Source: CAVHXA01 sp963639765
GTDB taxonomy: Bacteria > Bacillota > Clostridia > Oscillospirales > Oscillospiraceae
DNA length: 64,000 nt
Assembly: GCA_963639765.1 (NCBI GenBank)
Contig: CAVHXA010000001.1
Span: 122,699 to 186,698 of the forward strand
Direction: 5' to 3'
Made by a program: the position numbers and the translations under genes
Part shown: one piece after another, positions 23,644-32,656 of the stretch
How the letters are laid out: each line of letters opens with the position of its first letter
Position numbering within the stretch: position 1 is the first letter of the stretch
The notes under the pieces: model-generated
What the model was told of the DNA's origin: nothing
The model's database searches: none
The model's input: the letters and a program-made list of their open reading frames with translations, nothing else

Positions 23644-24953
23644 AACTCAACACCAGGCAAACCATATTTGCGGGCTTTGCCTTCTTTTCTATCTGTGCCT
23701 TCTGGCAGGTTTATGACGGTATTGTCCCTCTGATCCTGAAAAACACATTCGACATAAACGATGCCGTCTCCGGCTTTCTTATGGCCATGGACAACGTCCT
23801 GGCTCTGTTTTTGCTTCCGCTCTTCGGCGCTCTTTCAGATAAAACGCATACTCGCCTTGGGCGGCGAATGCCGTATATTCTCTTTGGAACGCTGGGTGCC
23901 TGTATATGTATGCTTCTGCTGCCGGCCGGAGATCTGCTGCAAAATCTTCCGCTGTTTCTTTTGGGCCTATGTCTTGTTCTGATTTTTATGGCCACCTATC
24001 GCAGTCCCGCAGTTGCCCTGATGCCGGACATTACACCCAAGCCTCTGCGCAGCAAAGCCAATGCCATTATCAATCTGATGGGAGCAATCGGCGGTATTAT
24101 CATGCTTGCAGTTATTGCCGTATTGGTCCCGAAAACAGACCATCCAAACTATTTCCCCGTTTTTTTATTCACCTGCGTATTGATGGTGGTGAGTCTGCTT
24201 ATTCTTATAACAACTACCAACGAGCCCAGGCTTTCTGCAAAAGCGTCCGAAGACTCCGATCAGGACGAAGAAGACAGCCAAAGCGCACATCCATCGGCCG
24301 GCGCACCAAACCGACAGACCCGGCAATCGCTGCTTTTGATTCTGGTCAGTGTCTTTTTGTGGTTTATGGGATATAACGGCATCACAACCGCTTTTTCGAA
24401 ATATGCCAGTGTATACTGGGGACTGACCGGCGGAAGCTATGCCTATACCCTGATGATTGCTCAGGCCGCTGCCATCTGCAGCTATATTCCGGTCGGCATC
24501 GTAGCCTCAAAAATCGGTCGTCGAAAAACTATTCTGATCGGCATTGGCATGCTGGCTGTTGCCTTTGGTTCCTGTGTGTTCTTTTCGTCCTTTTCCGGCC
24601 TAATCTTTCTCTTTTTCATTCTGGCCGGCATCGGCTGGGCAGCCATCAATGTAAACAGCTATCCCATGGTTGTCGAAATGAGCAGCGGTGCGGATGTGGG
24701 CAGGTATACGGGCTACTATTATGCAGCATCACAGGCAGCGCAGATCCTCACACCGATTCTCTCCGGCTTTGTACTGGAATATGGCTATCGACTGCTTGGC
24801 AGCGCCGATCCAAACGCCGGCTATGTATTTCTGTTTCCCTATGGTGCCCTGTTTGTAGCTGCAAGCTTTATCACCATGCTGTTTGTCCGCCATGGCGATG
24901 CCAGAGCTTCGGCAGGCAAAGACCTTCTGGATGTTTATAACACGGATAACTAG
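23640..24953 (+). CDS. MFS transporter (sugar-cation symporter-like)
   Basis: 437 residues with about twelve hydrophobic segments. The loop L-S-D-K-T-H-T-R-L-G-R-R-M-P after segment 2 is the D-x-x-T-x-R-x-G-R-R-x-P motif of the glycoside/SLC45-like branch of the major facilitator superfamily, and the mirror motif I-G-R-R-K occurs in the second half. A charged cytoplasmic loop (S-E-D-S-D-Q-D-E-E-D) separates the halves near residue 205-225. It lies between the HAD phosphatase (ATGA overlap) and the GDPD gene (11-base gap), so it likely moves a small sugar, polyol or glycerophospho-compound handled by those enzymes. Direction and substrate are not known. Confidence 0.85.
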   Translation: MKLNTRQTIFAGFAFFSICAFWQVYDGIVPLILKNTFDINDAVSGFLMAMDNVLALFLLPLFGALSDKTHTRLGRRMPYILFGTLGACICMLLLPAGDLLQNLPLFLLGLCLVLIFMATYRSPAVALMPDITPKPLRSKANAIINLMGAIGGIIMLAVIAVLVPKTDHPNYFPVFLFTCVLMVVSLLILITTTNEPRLSAKASEDSDQDEEDSQSAHPSAGAPNRQTRQSLLLILVSVFLWFMGYNGITTAFSKYASVYWGLTGGSYAYTLMIAQAAAICSYIPVGIVASKIGRRKTILIGIGMLAVAFGSCVFFSSFSGLIFLFFILAGIGWAAINVNSYPMVVEMSSGADVGRYTGYYYAASQAAQILTPILSGFVLEYGYRLLGSADPNAGYVFLFPYGALFVAASFITMLFVRHGDARASAGKDLLDVYNTDN

Positions 24954-24964
24954 GAGGCACCCGC

Positions 24965-25816
24965 ATGCGGCTTTTATTTATTCTCCTCATACCCGTTCCG
25001 ATTTTCCTTCTGTGGGCACTGCTCATCCGTCCGCGGAGCAGCAACGCGGATATAAAGCCTCTTCTGAAATATGACTATGCCCATCGTGGTTATCACTGCA
25101 AACCACACATCCCAGAAAATTCCATTCCGGCCTTTCAACGGGCACTTGAAAACGGATTTGCAGCCGAGCTGGACGTACATCTGACGCTGGATGGGCAGCT
25201 GGCTGTTATACACGATTCCGATCTGATGCGCGTTACCGGGCAGCATGGAACAGTTGAAAACATGACTTTTTCTCAGCTCTGCAGCCTTCGGCTTGAGGGC
25301 ACCGAGTATACCATTCCCCGACTTGAACAGGTACTGGAACTGTTTGCCGGGCGAGCTCCTTTGCTTATTGAGCTTAAAGCCCACAATAAAAATTACGAGG
25401 ACCTATGCCGGGCCGTATCCAACGTATTGGATAATTATACAGGTGACTTCTGCCTGGAATCCTTCTATCCGCAGGTCTTGCTCTGGCTGAAAAGGAATCG
25501 CCCGGAATGGGTGCGTGGCCAGCTGGTTTGTGATCTGCGAAAGGCCGGCGAGCAGCGAAGCCGAATGGAGAACTTTCTTTTTAAAAACCTTCTGATCAAT
25601 GCCATTACCTGTCCGGATTTTATTGCCTACCGAATCAGCGAGCGCAGCAACCCAAGTCTTCGGCTGTGCCGTCGACTCTATAGAGCTGTGGAATTCAGCT
25701 GGACCGTTCAAACCCGTGCGCAGCAGCAGGCTGTGAAAAAAGACGGCTGCATTATCATTTTTGAGCAGTTTGATCCGCGCATGACACAAAATCATTCTTC
25801 AGAAAGCCGCCGGTAA
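24965..25816 (+). CDS. Membrane-anchored glycerophosphodiester phosphodiesterase
   Basis: 283 residues. One N-terminal membrane helix (L-L-F-I-L-L-I-P-V-P-I-F-L-L). Then the GDPD TIM barrel: Y-A-H-R-G-Y, P-E-N-S-I-P-A-F near residue 55, E-L-D-V-H-L-T-L-D-G near 70, V-I-H-D-S-D-L near 83, and L-I-E-L-K near 136, which contain the catalytic histidines and metal ligands of the family. It hydrolyses glycerophosphodiesters to glycerol-3-phosphate and an alcohol. GGAGG precedes the ATG at 24965. Last gene of the HAD-MFS-GDPD operon; a strong terminator lies at 26037. The anchor orientation is not certain. Confidence 0.9.
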   Translation: MRLLFILLIPVPIFLLWALLIRPRSSNADIKPLLKYDYAHRGYHCKPHIPENSIPAFQRALENGFAAELDVHLTLDGQLAVIHDSDLMRVTGQHGTVENMTFSQLCSLRLEGTEYTIPRLEQVLELFAGRAPLLIELKAHNKNYEDLCRAVSNVLDNYTGDFCLESFYPQVLLWLKRNRPEWVRGQLVCDLRKAGEQRSRMENFLFKNLLINAITCPDFIAYRISERSNPSLRLCRRLYRAVEFSWTVQTRAQQQAVKKDGCIIIFEQFDPRMTQNHSSESRR

Positions 25817-25817
25817 A

Positions 25818-25935
25818 GGCAGTAGATGCAGCCCTGAACAGAACTGCAGTCCCTGCTTTGAGAAGCCTCGGAAGATGAGGTCACCCCACCTACTGCCGGA
25901 AGGAAACAGGGCAGCAATAGGGCCTGTCCTGGCTG
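25818..25935 (+). other. Possible structured RNA 3' of the GDPD gene
   Basis: The gap 25817-26202 has no gene. GGCAGTAG (25818-25825) is complementary to CTACTGCC (25890-25897), and CTGCC can instead pair with GGCAG at 25910-25914, so two exclusive folds are possible. A CCTC/GAGG hairpin (about 25866-25880) lies between. The CCGGAAGGAAACAG element recalls the SRP RNA apical loop, but the CAGG partner strand is absent. Confidence 0.3.
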
Positions 25936-26036
25936 TTTACTCGCAAAACCGAAACCGATGCAGCAATGCAGGCCGTTTCTGCCGATCAATCTGTTTCTGT
26001 TCTGCTGCTGAGTCAAAGTTAAGCCAGGCTGCCCTA

Positions 26037-26095
26037 AAAATACGGCACATCGCAGAATCCGGATTACCCTCTTTCTCTGCGCTGTGCCGTATTTT
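26037..26095. terminator. Bidirectional terminator between GDPD and PEP synthase
   Basis: AAAATACGGCACA..CGCAGA pairs with TCTGCG..TGTGCCGTATTTT; the stem is flanked by A-run and T-run, so it works on both strands for the convergent operons. Confidence 0.85.
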
Positions 26096-26202
26096 ATCCT
26101 GAAATTTTGAACCCGTATGAGAATCAGGAAGCGGAAAACAACCTTGGAAGCAGCATATTTCCTGATCTCAGCTTAACAGTGGGAAATTTTCTGATCAAAC
26201 TG

Positions 26203-28557
26203 TTACCAGATTACGTCGGTATCGGTGACACGTCCGCGCCCGGTCAGGGCATCGAGCATCATGCGCTGCTCGATCTGGGCAACTGTTTTTTTGGTAGAAA
26301 TGACTTTATCGGGATTTACTGAGATACTGTCGATGCCGGCTCGGACCAGGAACTCGGCATAGTCGTTGTATACACTCGGTGCCTGACCGCAAATGGATAC
26401 AGTCTTGCCGTCGCGGTGAGCAACCTCAATAAGATGCTTGATTGCACGGCGAACAGCGAGATTGCGTTCATCGAAAATATGCGAAACAGTGTCGTTGTCG
26501 CGGTCACAGCCCAAAACCAGCATGGTCAGATCGTTGGAGCCGATAGAATAGCCGTCAACGTATTTATTGAACTGGTCTGCCAGGATGATGTTGGAGGGAA
26601 TTTCTGCCATCAGCCAGACCTTGAAATCCGGTCCCCGATGCAAACCCTCAGATTCCATAATATGAATGACCTTTTCGCATTCGTCTACCGTGCGGCAGAA
26701 CGGAATCATTACATTGAGGTTCCGCAGGCCATATTCCTCACGGACCTTGCGCACTGCCCGGATCTCAAGCTTAAAGGCCTCAATGTATTTGGGGTCGTAG
26801 TAACGGGAAGCACCACGCCAGCCAAGAAGAGCGCTAGGCTCGTTTGGCTCATAGTCTTCGCCGCCGGTAAGATCACGGTATTCACTGGACTTGAAGTCGC
26901 TGAAGCGAAGTGTAACGGGACGCGGCGACAGAGCCTGGCAGACCTGGCGCACGCCCTCAGCCAGCTGGTTTACCACACGCTCGGGCTGATCCTTTTTGAT
27001 CAGATATAGCGGATGCTCGTGGATATAGTTGGTCCATACAAATTCTTCACGCATCAGACCAATGCCGTCGCAGGGCAGCTTTCCATGCTTGGCAGCCAGA
27101 GCCGGGTCGCCAAGGTTCATATATATTTTTGTGCCCGTTACAGGAACTGTTTCGGCGGCGGCGGTTGTTTCCATGCGAGTCTCCGGCTGTGCGCTTTCGA
27201 GTTCGATGATGCCTTCGTATACAACGCCGTTGGATGCATCAACAGTAAGTTCCGCGCCGTCGGCAATCGTCTGAGTGGCCGCCTTTCCGCGGCTCTTTGT
27301 TCCAACGATGCAGGGAATGCCAAGCTCGCGGCTGATGATAGAAGCATGGCAGGTCATACCGCCGGAATCAGTGATAATTGCTTTGGCTTTTTTCATGGCG
27401 GGTACCCAGTCCGGTGTCGTCATCTCCGTGATCAGGATTTCGCCATCTTTGAATTTCCCGATCTGCGATGGGTCGTGAATGACATGTGCTTTGCCTGTGA
27501 CCTGGCCGGGACTGGCCGGGAGACCCTGAACGAGAACTACGCGCTCACTTGTCTCTGCTTTTTTGTTGCGCTTGGACCAGACCGTTTCGGGGCGGGCCTG
27601 AAGAATCCAGATCTTGTCGGTTCGCTCATCAATGCCCCACTCCATATCCATGTAGCAGCCGTAGTGCTGCTCGATCTTCAGTGCATAGCCTGCAAGTTCC
27701 TGAATCTGAGCATCCGTGAGCTTTTGCAGATCCTGCCTGTCTTCGGGAACGGGCAGAGCCTCGCAGTTTCCGCCATGCTTGCGGGCAAGGTAGATTTCCT
27801 GATGGTTCACGGAGCGTGAGATAATCTGTCGGTCTTCCTTGTTTACAACGTAGTTGTCTGGCGTGACTGTGCCATTGACAACATACTCGCCAAGACCGTA
27901 TGCGCCCTCGATAGTGATGTTGCGGTCGTCGCCGCTGACAACGTTGACTGTGAACATGACACCGGCAGCCTTGGAGAAAACCATCATCTGTACCGCCGCG
28001 CTCAACGCAACCTCGAGATGGTCAAACCCCTGTTTTTCGCGATAGTAGACGGCACGATCGGTAAAGCAGGACGCGTAGCATTCTTTTACTCGCTGTACAA
28101 CATAGTCGGCACCTTTTACGTTGAGATAGGTTTCCTGCGCACCGGCAAAGCTGGCGTTTGGAAGGTCTTCCGCGGTGGCGCTGGAACGCACTGCAACATA
28201 GGGATCCTCTTCGCCAACCTTCTGAGCCAGCTCGTGATAGGCATCTGTGATGGCTTTTTCGAGATCCGCCGGCATCTGGCTGGCGATAATTGCTTCGCGG
28301 ATGGCCGCGCTGACCGTGGCCAGCTGTTTGGTGTTTTCTACATCAGTCAGATCCGTGAGCATCTCCTGCATTTTTTTATCCATGCCGGTCGCCTGCATAA
28401 AATAATTGTAGGCATAGGACGTGGTAGCAAAGCCATAGGGCACCGGCACATCGGTTTTTGATGTCATTTCACCCAAGGATGCAGACTTGCCGCCCACCTG
28501 AGCTACGTCGTCCTTGCAGATTTCTTCGAACCACAGCAGATATCTGGTATTCGTCAT
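26203..28557 (-). CDS. ppsA: Phosphoenolpyruvate synthase (pyruvate, water dikinase)
   Basis: 784 residues. Makes PEP from pyruvate and ATP for gluconeogenesis. Order is typical: N-terminal ATP-grasp-like domain (L-V/Q-V-G-G-K-S-A-S-L-G-E-M near residue 19, V-A-V-R-S-S-A-T-A-E-D-L near 108), swivelling phosphohistidine domain with G-G-M-T-C-H-A-S-I-I-S-R-E-L-G-I-P (T-C-H as in PpsA, not T-S-H of PPDK), and the C-terminal PEP/pyruvate barrel (G-I-G-L-M-R-E-E-F, S-I-G-S-N-D-L-T, S-I-C-G-Q-A-P). The start at 28557 fits the family's N-terminus (Y-L-L-W-F-E-E-I), but AAAGGA lies only one or two bases before it. The frame is open 46 codons further up to an ATG at 28695. Confidence 0.93.
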   Translation of the reverse strand: MTNTRYLLWFEEICKDDVAQVGGKSASLGEMTSKTDVPVPYGFATTSYAYNYFMQATGMDKKMQEMLTDLTDVENTKQLATVSAAIREAIIASQMPADLEKAITDAYHELAQKVGEEDPYVAVRSSATAEDLPNASFAGAQETYLNVKGADYVVQRVKECYASCFTDRAVYYREKQGFDHLEVALSAAVQMMVFSKAAGVMFTVNVVSGDDRNITIEGAYGLGEYVVNGTVTPDNYVVNKEDRQIISRSVNHQEIYLARKHGGNCEALPVPEDRQDLQKLTDAQIQELAGYALKIEQHYGCYMDMEWGIDERTDKIWILQARPETVWSKRNKKAETSERVVLVQGLPASPGQVTGKAHVIHDPSQIGKFKDGEILITEMTTPDWVPAMKKAKAIITDSGGMTCHASIISRELGIPCIVGTKSRGKAATQTIADGAELTVDASNGVVYEGIIELESAQPETRMETTAAAETVPVTGTKIYMNLGDPALAAKHGKLPCDGIGLMREEFVWTNYIHEHPLYLIKKDQPERVVNQLAEGVRQVCQALSPRPVTLRFSDFKSSEYRDLTGGEDYEPNEPSALLGWRGASRYYDPKYIEAFKLEIRAVRKVREEYGLRNLNVMIPFCRTVDECEKVIHIMESEGLHRGPDFKVWLMAEIPSNIILADQFNKYVDGYSIGSNDLTMLVLGCDRDNDTVSHIFDERNLAVRRAIKHLIEVAHRDGKTVSICGQAPSVYNDYAEFLVRAGIDSISVNPDKVISTKKTVAQIEQRMMLDALTGRGRVTDTDVIW

Positions 28558-28716
28558 TTCCTTTAAACCCCCAAAGCAAATCCATACTTGTTCTGGCCCC
28601 ACCGCATCATCTGTCGAAGCAAACGACAGAGCCCCGGCATGCAGCTGACTCTGAAGTGCTGCATTGCTTTTGAAAAGCACACAGCGACCGCTCATTTGTC
28701 ATTATACCGAAAAACA
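28558..28716 (-). promoter_or_regulatory. PEP synthase promoter -10 and structured leader
   Basis: On the minus strand TATAAT occupies 28716-28711; no good -35 is seen, so an activator or another sigma factor may be involved. The leader to the start is about 145 bases and contains hairpins GCTTTT-C-AAAAGC and CTGTCG-N7-CGACAG. The frame is open through the leader from an ATG at 28695, almost at the expected transcript start. The rest of the gap (28717-28919) shows nothing. Confidence 0.5.
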
Positions 28717-28919
28717 GCATGTGGTGCCGCCTGTTGTATTCTGATCCGGCGAGTCGGATGAATGATTGAAACATCTCATACGTTTATCTCCGGACAGACA
28801 CAGCTGCGCTCTATATTCTAACTTATCACTCCTTGTTGGAATGTGCAAGTGGAATAACAGCAATCTTTTCCGGTTTTTTTCCGTTTTTCCTGTATAAAAT
28901 GGACAGAGTCCGGGTTATA

Positions 28920-30698
28920 CTATGCCTGGTCAATACGCTCAGCAAGCTCATTGAGATATACCCAGCGCTCCATTTTCTGTTCCAGGGTCTCATCTGCCTG
29001 CTGCTTTTTGGTCAGAAGCTCCTGCAGCAGAATATAGTCGGAGCCAGCCTGCTGAATCTGCTGTTCCAGCGCTGCGGACTGCTTTTCAAGTCCGGAAATA
29101 TCATCTTCGATCGTTTCGTACTCGCGCTGCTCACGAAAAGTAAATCTTGGCCTTTGCTCCCGCGGTGTACGTTCACGCTCCGGACCTCTGGCAGGCCGTT
29201 GCTCTTCCATTGGCTGCTCAGCCGTCTTCTTTGCGGCATAATCTGAATAATTCCCTGTGTAAATTTTTACCTCTCCATGTCCAGCAACCTCGAAAATAAC
29301 CGAGGCGGTCTTATCCAGAAAGTATCGGTCGTGAGAAACAGCCATTACGGCCCCGGGGAATGTCTGCAGATAGTCCTCAAGCAGAGTGAGGGTTTCAATA
29401 TCCAGGTCGTTGGTCGGCTCGTCAAGCAGCAGTACGTTTGGCGCTGTCATCAACACCCCCAGCAGATACAGCCGCCGCTTCTCTCCGCCTGACAATGCGC
29501 CGATTTTCAGGTAGTGTACAGACGACGGAAAAAGAAAATATTCCAGCATCCGTGCAGCCGAAAGTATACCGTCTGCCGTTTCAAGACTGGTTCCCTGCCG
29601 TCGGATATAATCGATTATGGTTTCATCCGGGTTCAGTTCTGCATTGGTTTGCAGGAAACAGCCCATTTTTACCGTGGCCCCGACGGTAATCCGTCCCATA
29701 TCAGGCAAAAGTCTCCCTGTAATCAGGTTGAGCAGTGTGGATTTTCCCGCTCCGTTTTTTCCCACAATACCGATTCGATCGTTCCGAAGCAGTGTATAGG
29801 AAAAATCCCGCAGGATGCAGCGATCGCCAAAGGATTTGCTCACATGCTGCAGTTCAATTGTCTGCCTTCCGAGTCGGCTGGCTCCGCCCACGATTTTGCC
29901 TTCGTCACGTTCCTTTGGTGCATCCGCGGCCGCCAGCTCTTCATAGGCGTGAATGCGTCCCTTTGCCTTTGTGCTGCGTGCCCGCGCGCCCCGGCTCAAC
30001 CAGGCCGTCTCCCGTCTGAGTACAGCCTGCCGTTTGCGTTCGGAGGCCTGCGCATATTCAAACCGCTGAGCCCTGAGCTGCAGATATTTTTCGTAGTTGG
30101 CCTCATATTGATAGAGGACGCCTTCGTCGAGCTCGACAATACGGTTGCAGACACGTTGGAGAAAATACCGGTCGTGCGTGACAAAAATGAGTCCACCCGC
30201 AAATCTTTTCAGGTATTGCTCAAGCCACACAGACATTTCACTGTCGAGATGATTGGTCGGCTCGTCTAAAATCAGCACATCTGCCGGCTGAATCAGTGCT
30301 GCCGCCAATGAAACCCGCTTTTTTTCCCCACCGGACAGCAAAGCCGTCTTTTTGTCAAAACAGTCCAACCCCAATCGGGTAAGCATGGTTCTGGCCTCAT
30401 ATTCTTTCAGTTCCCTATATCCTGCCGGTGCACTTGCAAAAACCTGCTCCAGCACGGTAAGGGCTTCATCCATAAGCGGATTTTGGCTCAGATAACTCAA
30501 CTTTACGTTTGGATCTGTCGTCACGGTTCCTTCGTCTGCGTCTGCCTGTGCGGAAAGAATGCGCAGAAGGGTGCTCTTTCCGCAGCCGTTATGTCCGACA
30601 ACGCCGATTTTATCCCCCACATGCACATACAGCGACACATCCTTAAGCAATGTCTTGAGTCCGTAGCTCTGGCTGATATGTTCGGCGCTTAACAGCAT
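28920..30698 (-). CDS. ABC-F family ATPase (Uup/YdiF-like)
   Basis: 592 residues, two ABC domains and no membrane segment. Walker A motifs G-H-N-G-C-G-K-S-T (near 36) and G-K-N-G-A-G-K-S-T (near 315), signatures L-S-G-G-E-K-K-R and L-S-G-G-E-K-R-R, and Walker B L-I-L-D-E-P-T-N and L-L-L-D-E-P-T-N are complete. The ABC-F linker (residues about 215-270) is basic. The C-terminus, rich in Arg/Glu then coiled coil, resembles Uup/YdiF CTDs that contact rRNA or DNA. ABC-F proteins act on stalled ribosomes; antibiotic resistance is possible but not indicated. GGAGGAAATGCT precedes the start. It overlaps the end of the YhaN-like gene by 10 bases. Confidence 0.93.
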   Translation of the reverse strand: MLLSAEHISQSYGLKTLLKDVSLYVHVGDKIGVVGHNGCGKSTLLRILSAQADADEGTVTTDPNVKLSYLSQNPLMDEALTVLEQVFASAPAGYRELKEYEARTMLTRLGLDCFDKKTALLSGGEKKRVSLAAALIQPADVLILDEPTNHLDSEMSVWLEQYLKRFAGGLIFVTHDRYFLQRVCNRIVELDEGVLYQYEANYEKYLQLRAQRFEYAQASERKRQAVLRRETAWLSRGARARSTKAKGRIHAYEELAAADAPKERDEGKIVGGASRLGRQTIELQHVSKSFGDRCILRDFSYTLLRNDRIGIVGKNGAGKSTLLNLITGRLLPDMGRITVGATVKMGCFLQTNAELNPDETIIDYIRRQGTSLETADGILSAARMLEYFLFPSSVHYLKIGALSGGEKRRLYLLGVLMTAPNVLLLDEPTNDLDIETLTLLEDYLQTFPGAVMAVSHDRYFLDKTASVIFEVAGHGEVKIYTGNYSDYAAKKTAEQPMEEQRPARGPERERTPREQRPRFTFREQREYETIEDDISGLEKQSAALEQQIQQAGSDYILLQELLTKKQQADETLEQKMERWVYLNELAERIDQA

Positions 30699-32656
30699 AG
30701 CATTTCCTCCGTTGGTATGGCTGCAGCCGATATGGCAGCCTGCAATTCCTGCTCGCGGTTCTGGCAGCTGAGAATAACTACCTGCCGATTATCGGCCATA
30801 CCACGCAGATAATCCAAAGCAAGAGTCAGTCGTCTGTCATCAAAATTTACAAGAGCGTCATCCAGAAAAATCGGAGCATCTTCCGGAAGAAGCAGACTGC
30901 ACAAAGCCAGTCGAACAGCCAGATAGAGCTGGTCTGCCGTTCCTCCGCTCAGCCACAAGCTTCCCCTGCTGACTACTTCCTGTTTTGCCCGAGCCGTCAG
31001 GGCCATTGTCCGGTCGATAGTCACAGCCTGATAGCGGCTGTCTGTCAGCTGAGCCAGAATTTCTCCGGCCTGTTCTGTGAGCGTGGGCGCAAATTGAGCA
31101 CGAAGGCTCTGTTGAGCCGTATCCAGAGTCTGTATGGCCAGATCGATAGCCTCAATCTCCTGCTGCAGACGGGCACATCTGCTCTGCAGCAAAACTCGAC
31201 GCTCTTCTTTGGTTTGCAGCTGCTGTGCGTCCAGACAGCTGCCCTGCAAAACCGCCATACGCAGCCGGCAATCCGACAGGCTCCGACTGCACTCTTCAAG
31301 CTGCGTCCGCAGCTGTTCGCGTCCTGCCGAAGGCAAAGTCTCCGGTTCTTTTATTTCTCCATCGGGCATCAAAGGTGCCAGTCGCTGCCAGCTCTCCTGC
31401 GCCTGCTGTGCCTGCAGCAATGCCTGATCCAGTGCCTGTCTGCATGTAATTGCCTCATCTATGGCTGCGATGCAGTTTTCATCCTCTGCAGTCGGAGAAA
31501 AGGCCCTGACCGTCTGCATAAGAGCAGCCTGTTCGGCAGCAAGCGCTGCACGGCGGGCATGCAAAGCCTGCCCGTGTTTCCGGGCCCGGTACCCTTTCCA
31601 GCTCAGCACAATCCCAGCCGCAAACACCAGAATAGCTGCAAGCTGTACTCCCGCTGCCGCAACCGTACCGGATCGCATGCACAGACGAACAGCCATACCG
31701 GACAGAAATCCAATTGCCGCAAGAGCAAGGCCCGTCCGGAACATCCATTTTCTGTGATTTTCAACATCCTGTGCTCCGGCTCTGTCTGCCAGCTCACCGG
31801 CCCTGGATCGGAGTGTCTGCAATTCGTGCAGCTGTGGAAGCGCGGGGTCACTCAGCTTTTGTATTTTCTGCTGTATTTCCTCAGCATGTGCTTTTGCCTC
31901 GCAGCATGCTGCAAAAAGTCGGTATTGTTCTTCCTGTTTCCATGTGTTCAGGTCTTTCTGCAGCTGCTGCTCACGCTCTTCCAGCTGAGTCTGCTTCTTC
32001 TGCAATATGTCTGTCTGCTCTGCCAGCCTCTGCTGGTGTTCCAGCTGCTGTGTCAGCTGCTCAAGCTCCTTTTTCGTCTGTTCAAGACGTCCGCCCTTTC
32101 GCGGGGCACTTCTGTCACTACGCCATGCAGCCAGACGCTTTTGAGCGGCATCATAGCTGCCTTCTTCTTCGCCGGTAACCAGACTGCTGAGCTGCTGCTC
32201 AAGCTCAGGAGCAGCGGTTGGCTTCAGTCTGCCCTGAGCAATCAGGGCACTGCGCTCAAACACTGCTCTTTCTACTCCAAGCAGAACTACTCCGCAATCA
32301 TCGCGGCACAGCTCAGGAATGAGTTGACCGGTCTGTGCATCCCGAGCCTTTACCTCACGAAGCGGATATCGTTTTGTGCTGGTGCGTTCGATAATGATTC
32401 TTCTCCTGTTGTGTTCCAGCTCCAGCCGCCCCTGCATCAGTCCGCCGGCCCATGGTTGGTAGTGTTCTTTTGCGCTCAATACACTTTTGGTTGTACGCTC
32501 TGCGGTATCTATACCGTAAAGCATTGCAGTAAGAAAGGCAAGCCATGTGGTCTTTCCGCCCTCATTCGGAATTGTAAGCACATTCATGCCCGGATGCAGG
32601 TCCAGTGTCTCCCCGTCCAGGCATCCAAACCGGGCGGTCATGGAATGAATGATCAT
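30689..32656 (-). CDS. SbcC/YhaN-like ATPase with central membrane hairpin
   Basis: 655 residues. N-terminal half-ABC with P-N-E-G-G-K-T-T (Walker A near residue 35); C-terminal half with L-W-L-S-G-G-T-A-D-Q-L-Y (signature) and I-F-L-D-D-A-L-V-N-F-D (Walker B). Between them are long Gln/Glu/Leu coiled coils interrupted by two hydrophobic segments near residues 310-360, as in Bacillus YhaN, an SMC/Rad50-like protein. Its partner nuclease is the next-upstream gene, with which it overlaps (ATGA). The pair would process DNA ends or structures in the manner of SbcCD. Start at 32656 has GGGAGGAAC. The frame extends 49 codons further up but inside the neighbour and without ribosome site. Confidence 0.87.
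   Translation of the reverse strand: MIIHSMTARFGCLDGETLDLHPGMNVLTIPNEGGKTTWLAFLTAMLYGIDTAERTTKSVLSAKEHYQPWAGGLMQGRLELEHNRRRIIIERTSTKRYPLREVKARDAQTGQLIPELCRDDCGVVLLGVERAVFERSALIAQGRLKPTAAPELEQQLSSLVTGEEEGSYDAAQKRLAAWRSDRSAPRKGGRLEQTKKELEQLTQQLEHQQRLAEQTDILQKKQTQLEEREQQLQKDLNTWKQEEQYRLFAACCEAKAHAEEIQQKIQKLSDPALPQLHELQTLRSRAGELADRAGAQDVENHRKWMFRTGLALAAIGFLSGMAVRLCMRSGTVAAAGVQLAAILVFAAGIVLSWKGYRARKHGQALHARRAALAAEQAALMQTVRAFSPTAEDENCIAAIDEAITCRQALDQALLQAQQAQESWQRLAPLMPDGEIKEPETLPSAGREQLRTQLEECSRSLSDCRLRMAVLQGSCLDAQQLQTKEERRVLLQSRCARLQQEIEAIDLAIQTLDTAQQSLRAQFAPTLTEQAGEILAQLTDSRYQAVTIDRTMALTARAKQEVVSRGSLWLSGGTADQLYLAVRLALCSLLLPEDAPIFLDDALVNFDDRRLTLALDYLRGMADNRQVVILSCQNREQELQAAISAAAIPTEEMLCC

Noticed and set aside
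25890..25925. CCGGAAGGAAACAG as bacterial SRP RNA
   Set aside because: The apical GGAAGGAA pattern is there, but the opposite CAGG strand and the long flanking helix of SRP RNA are missing.
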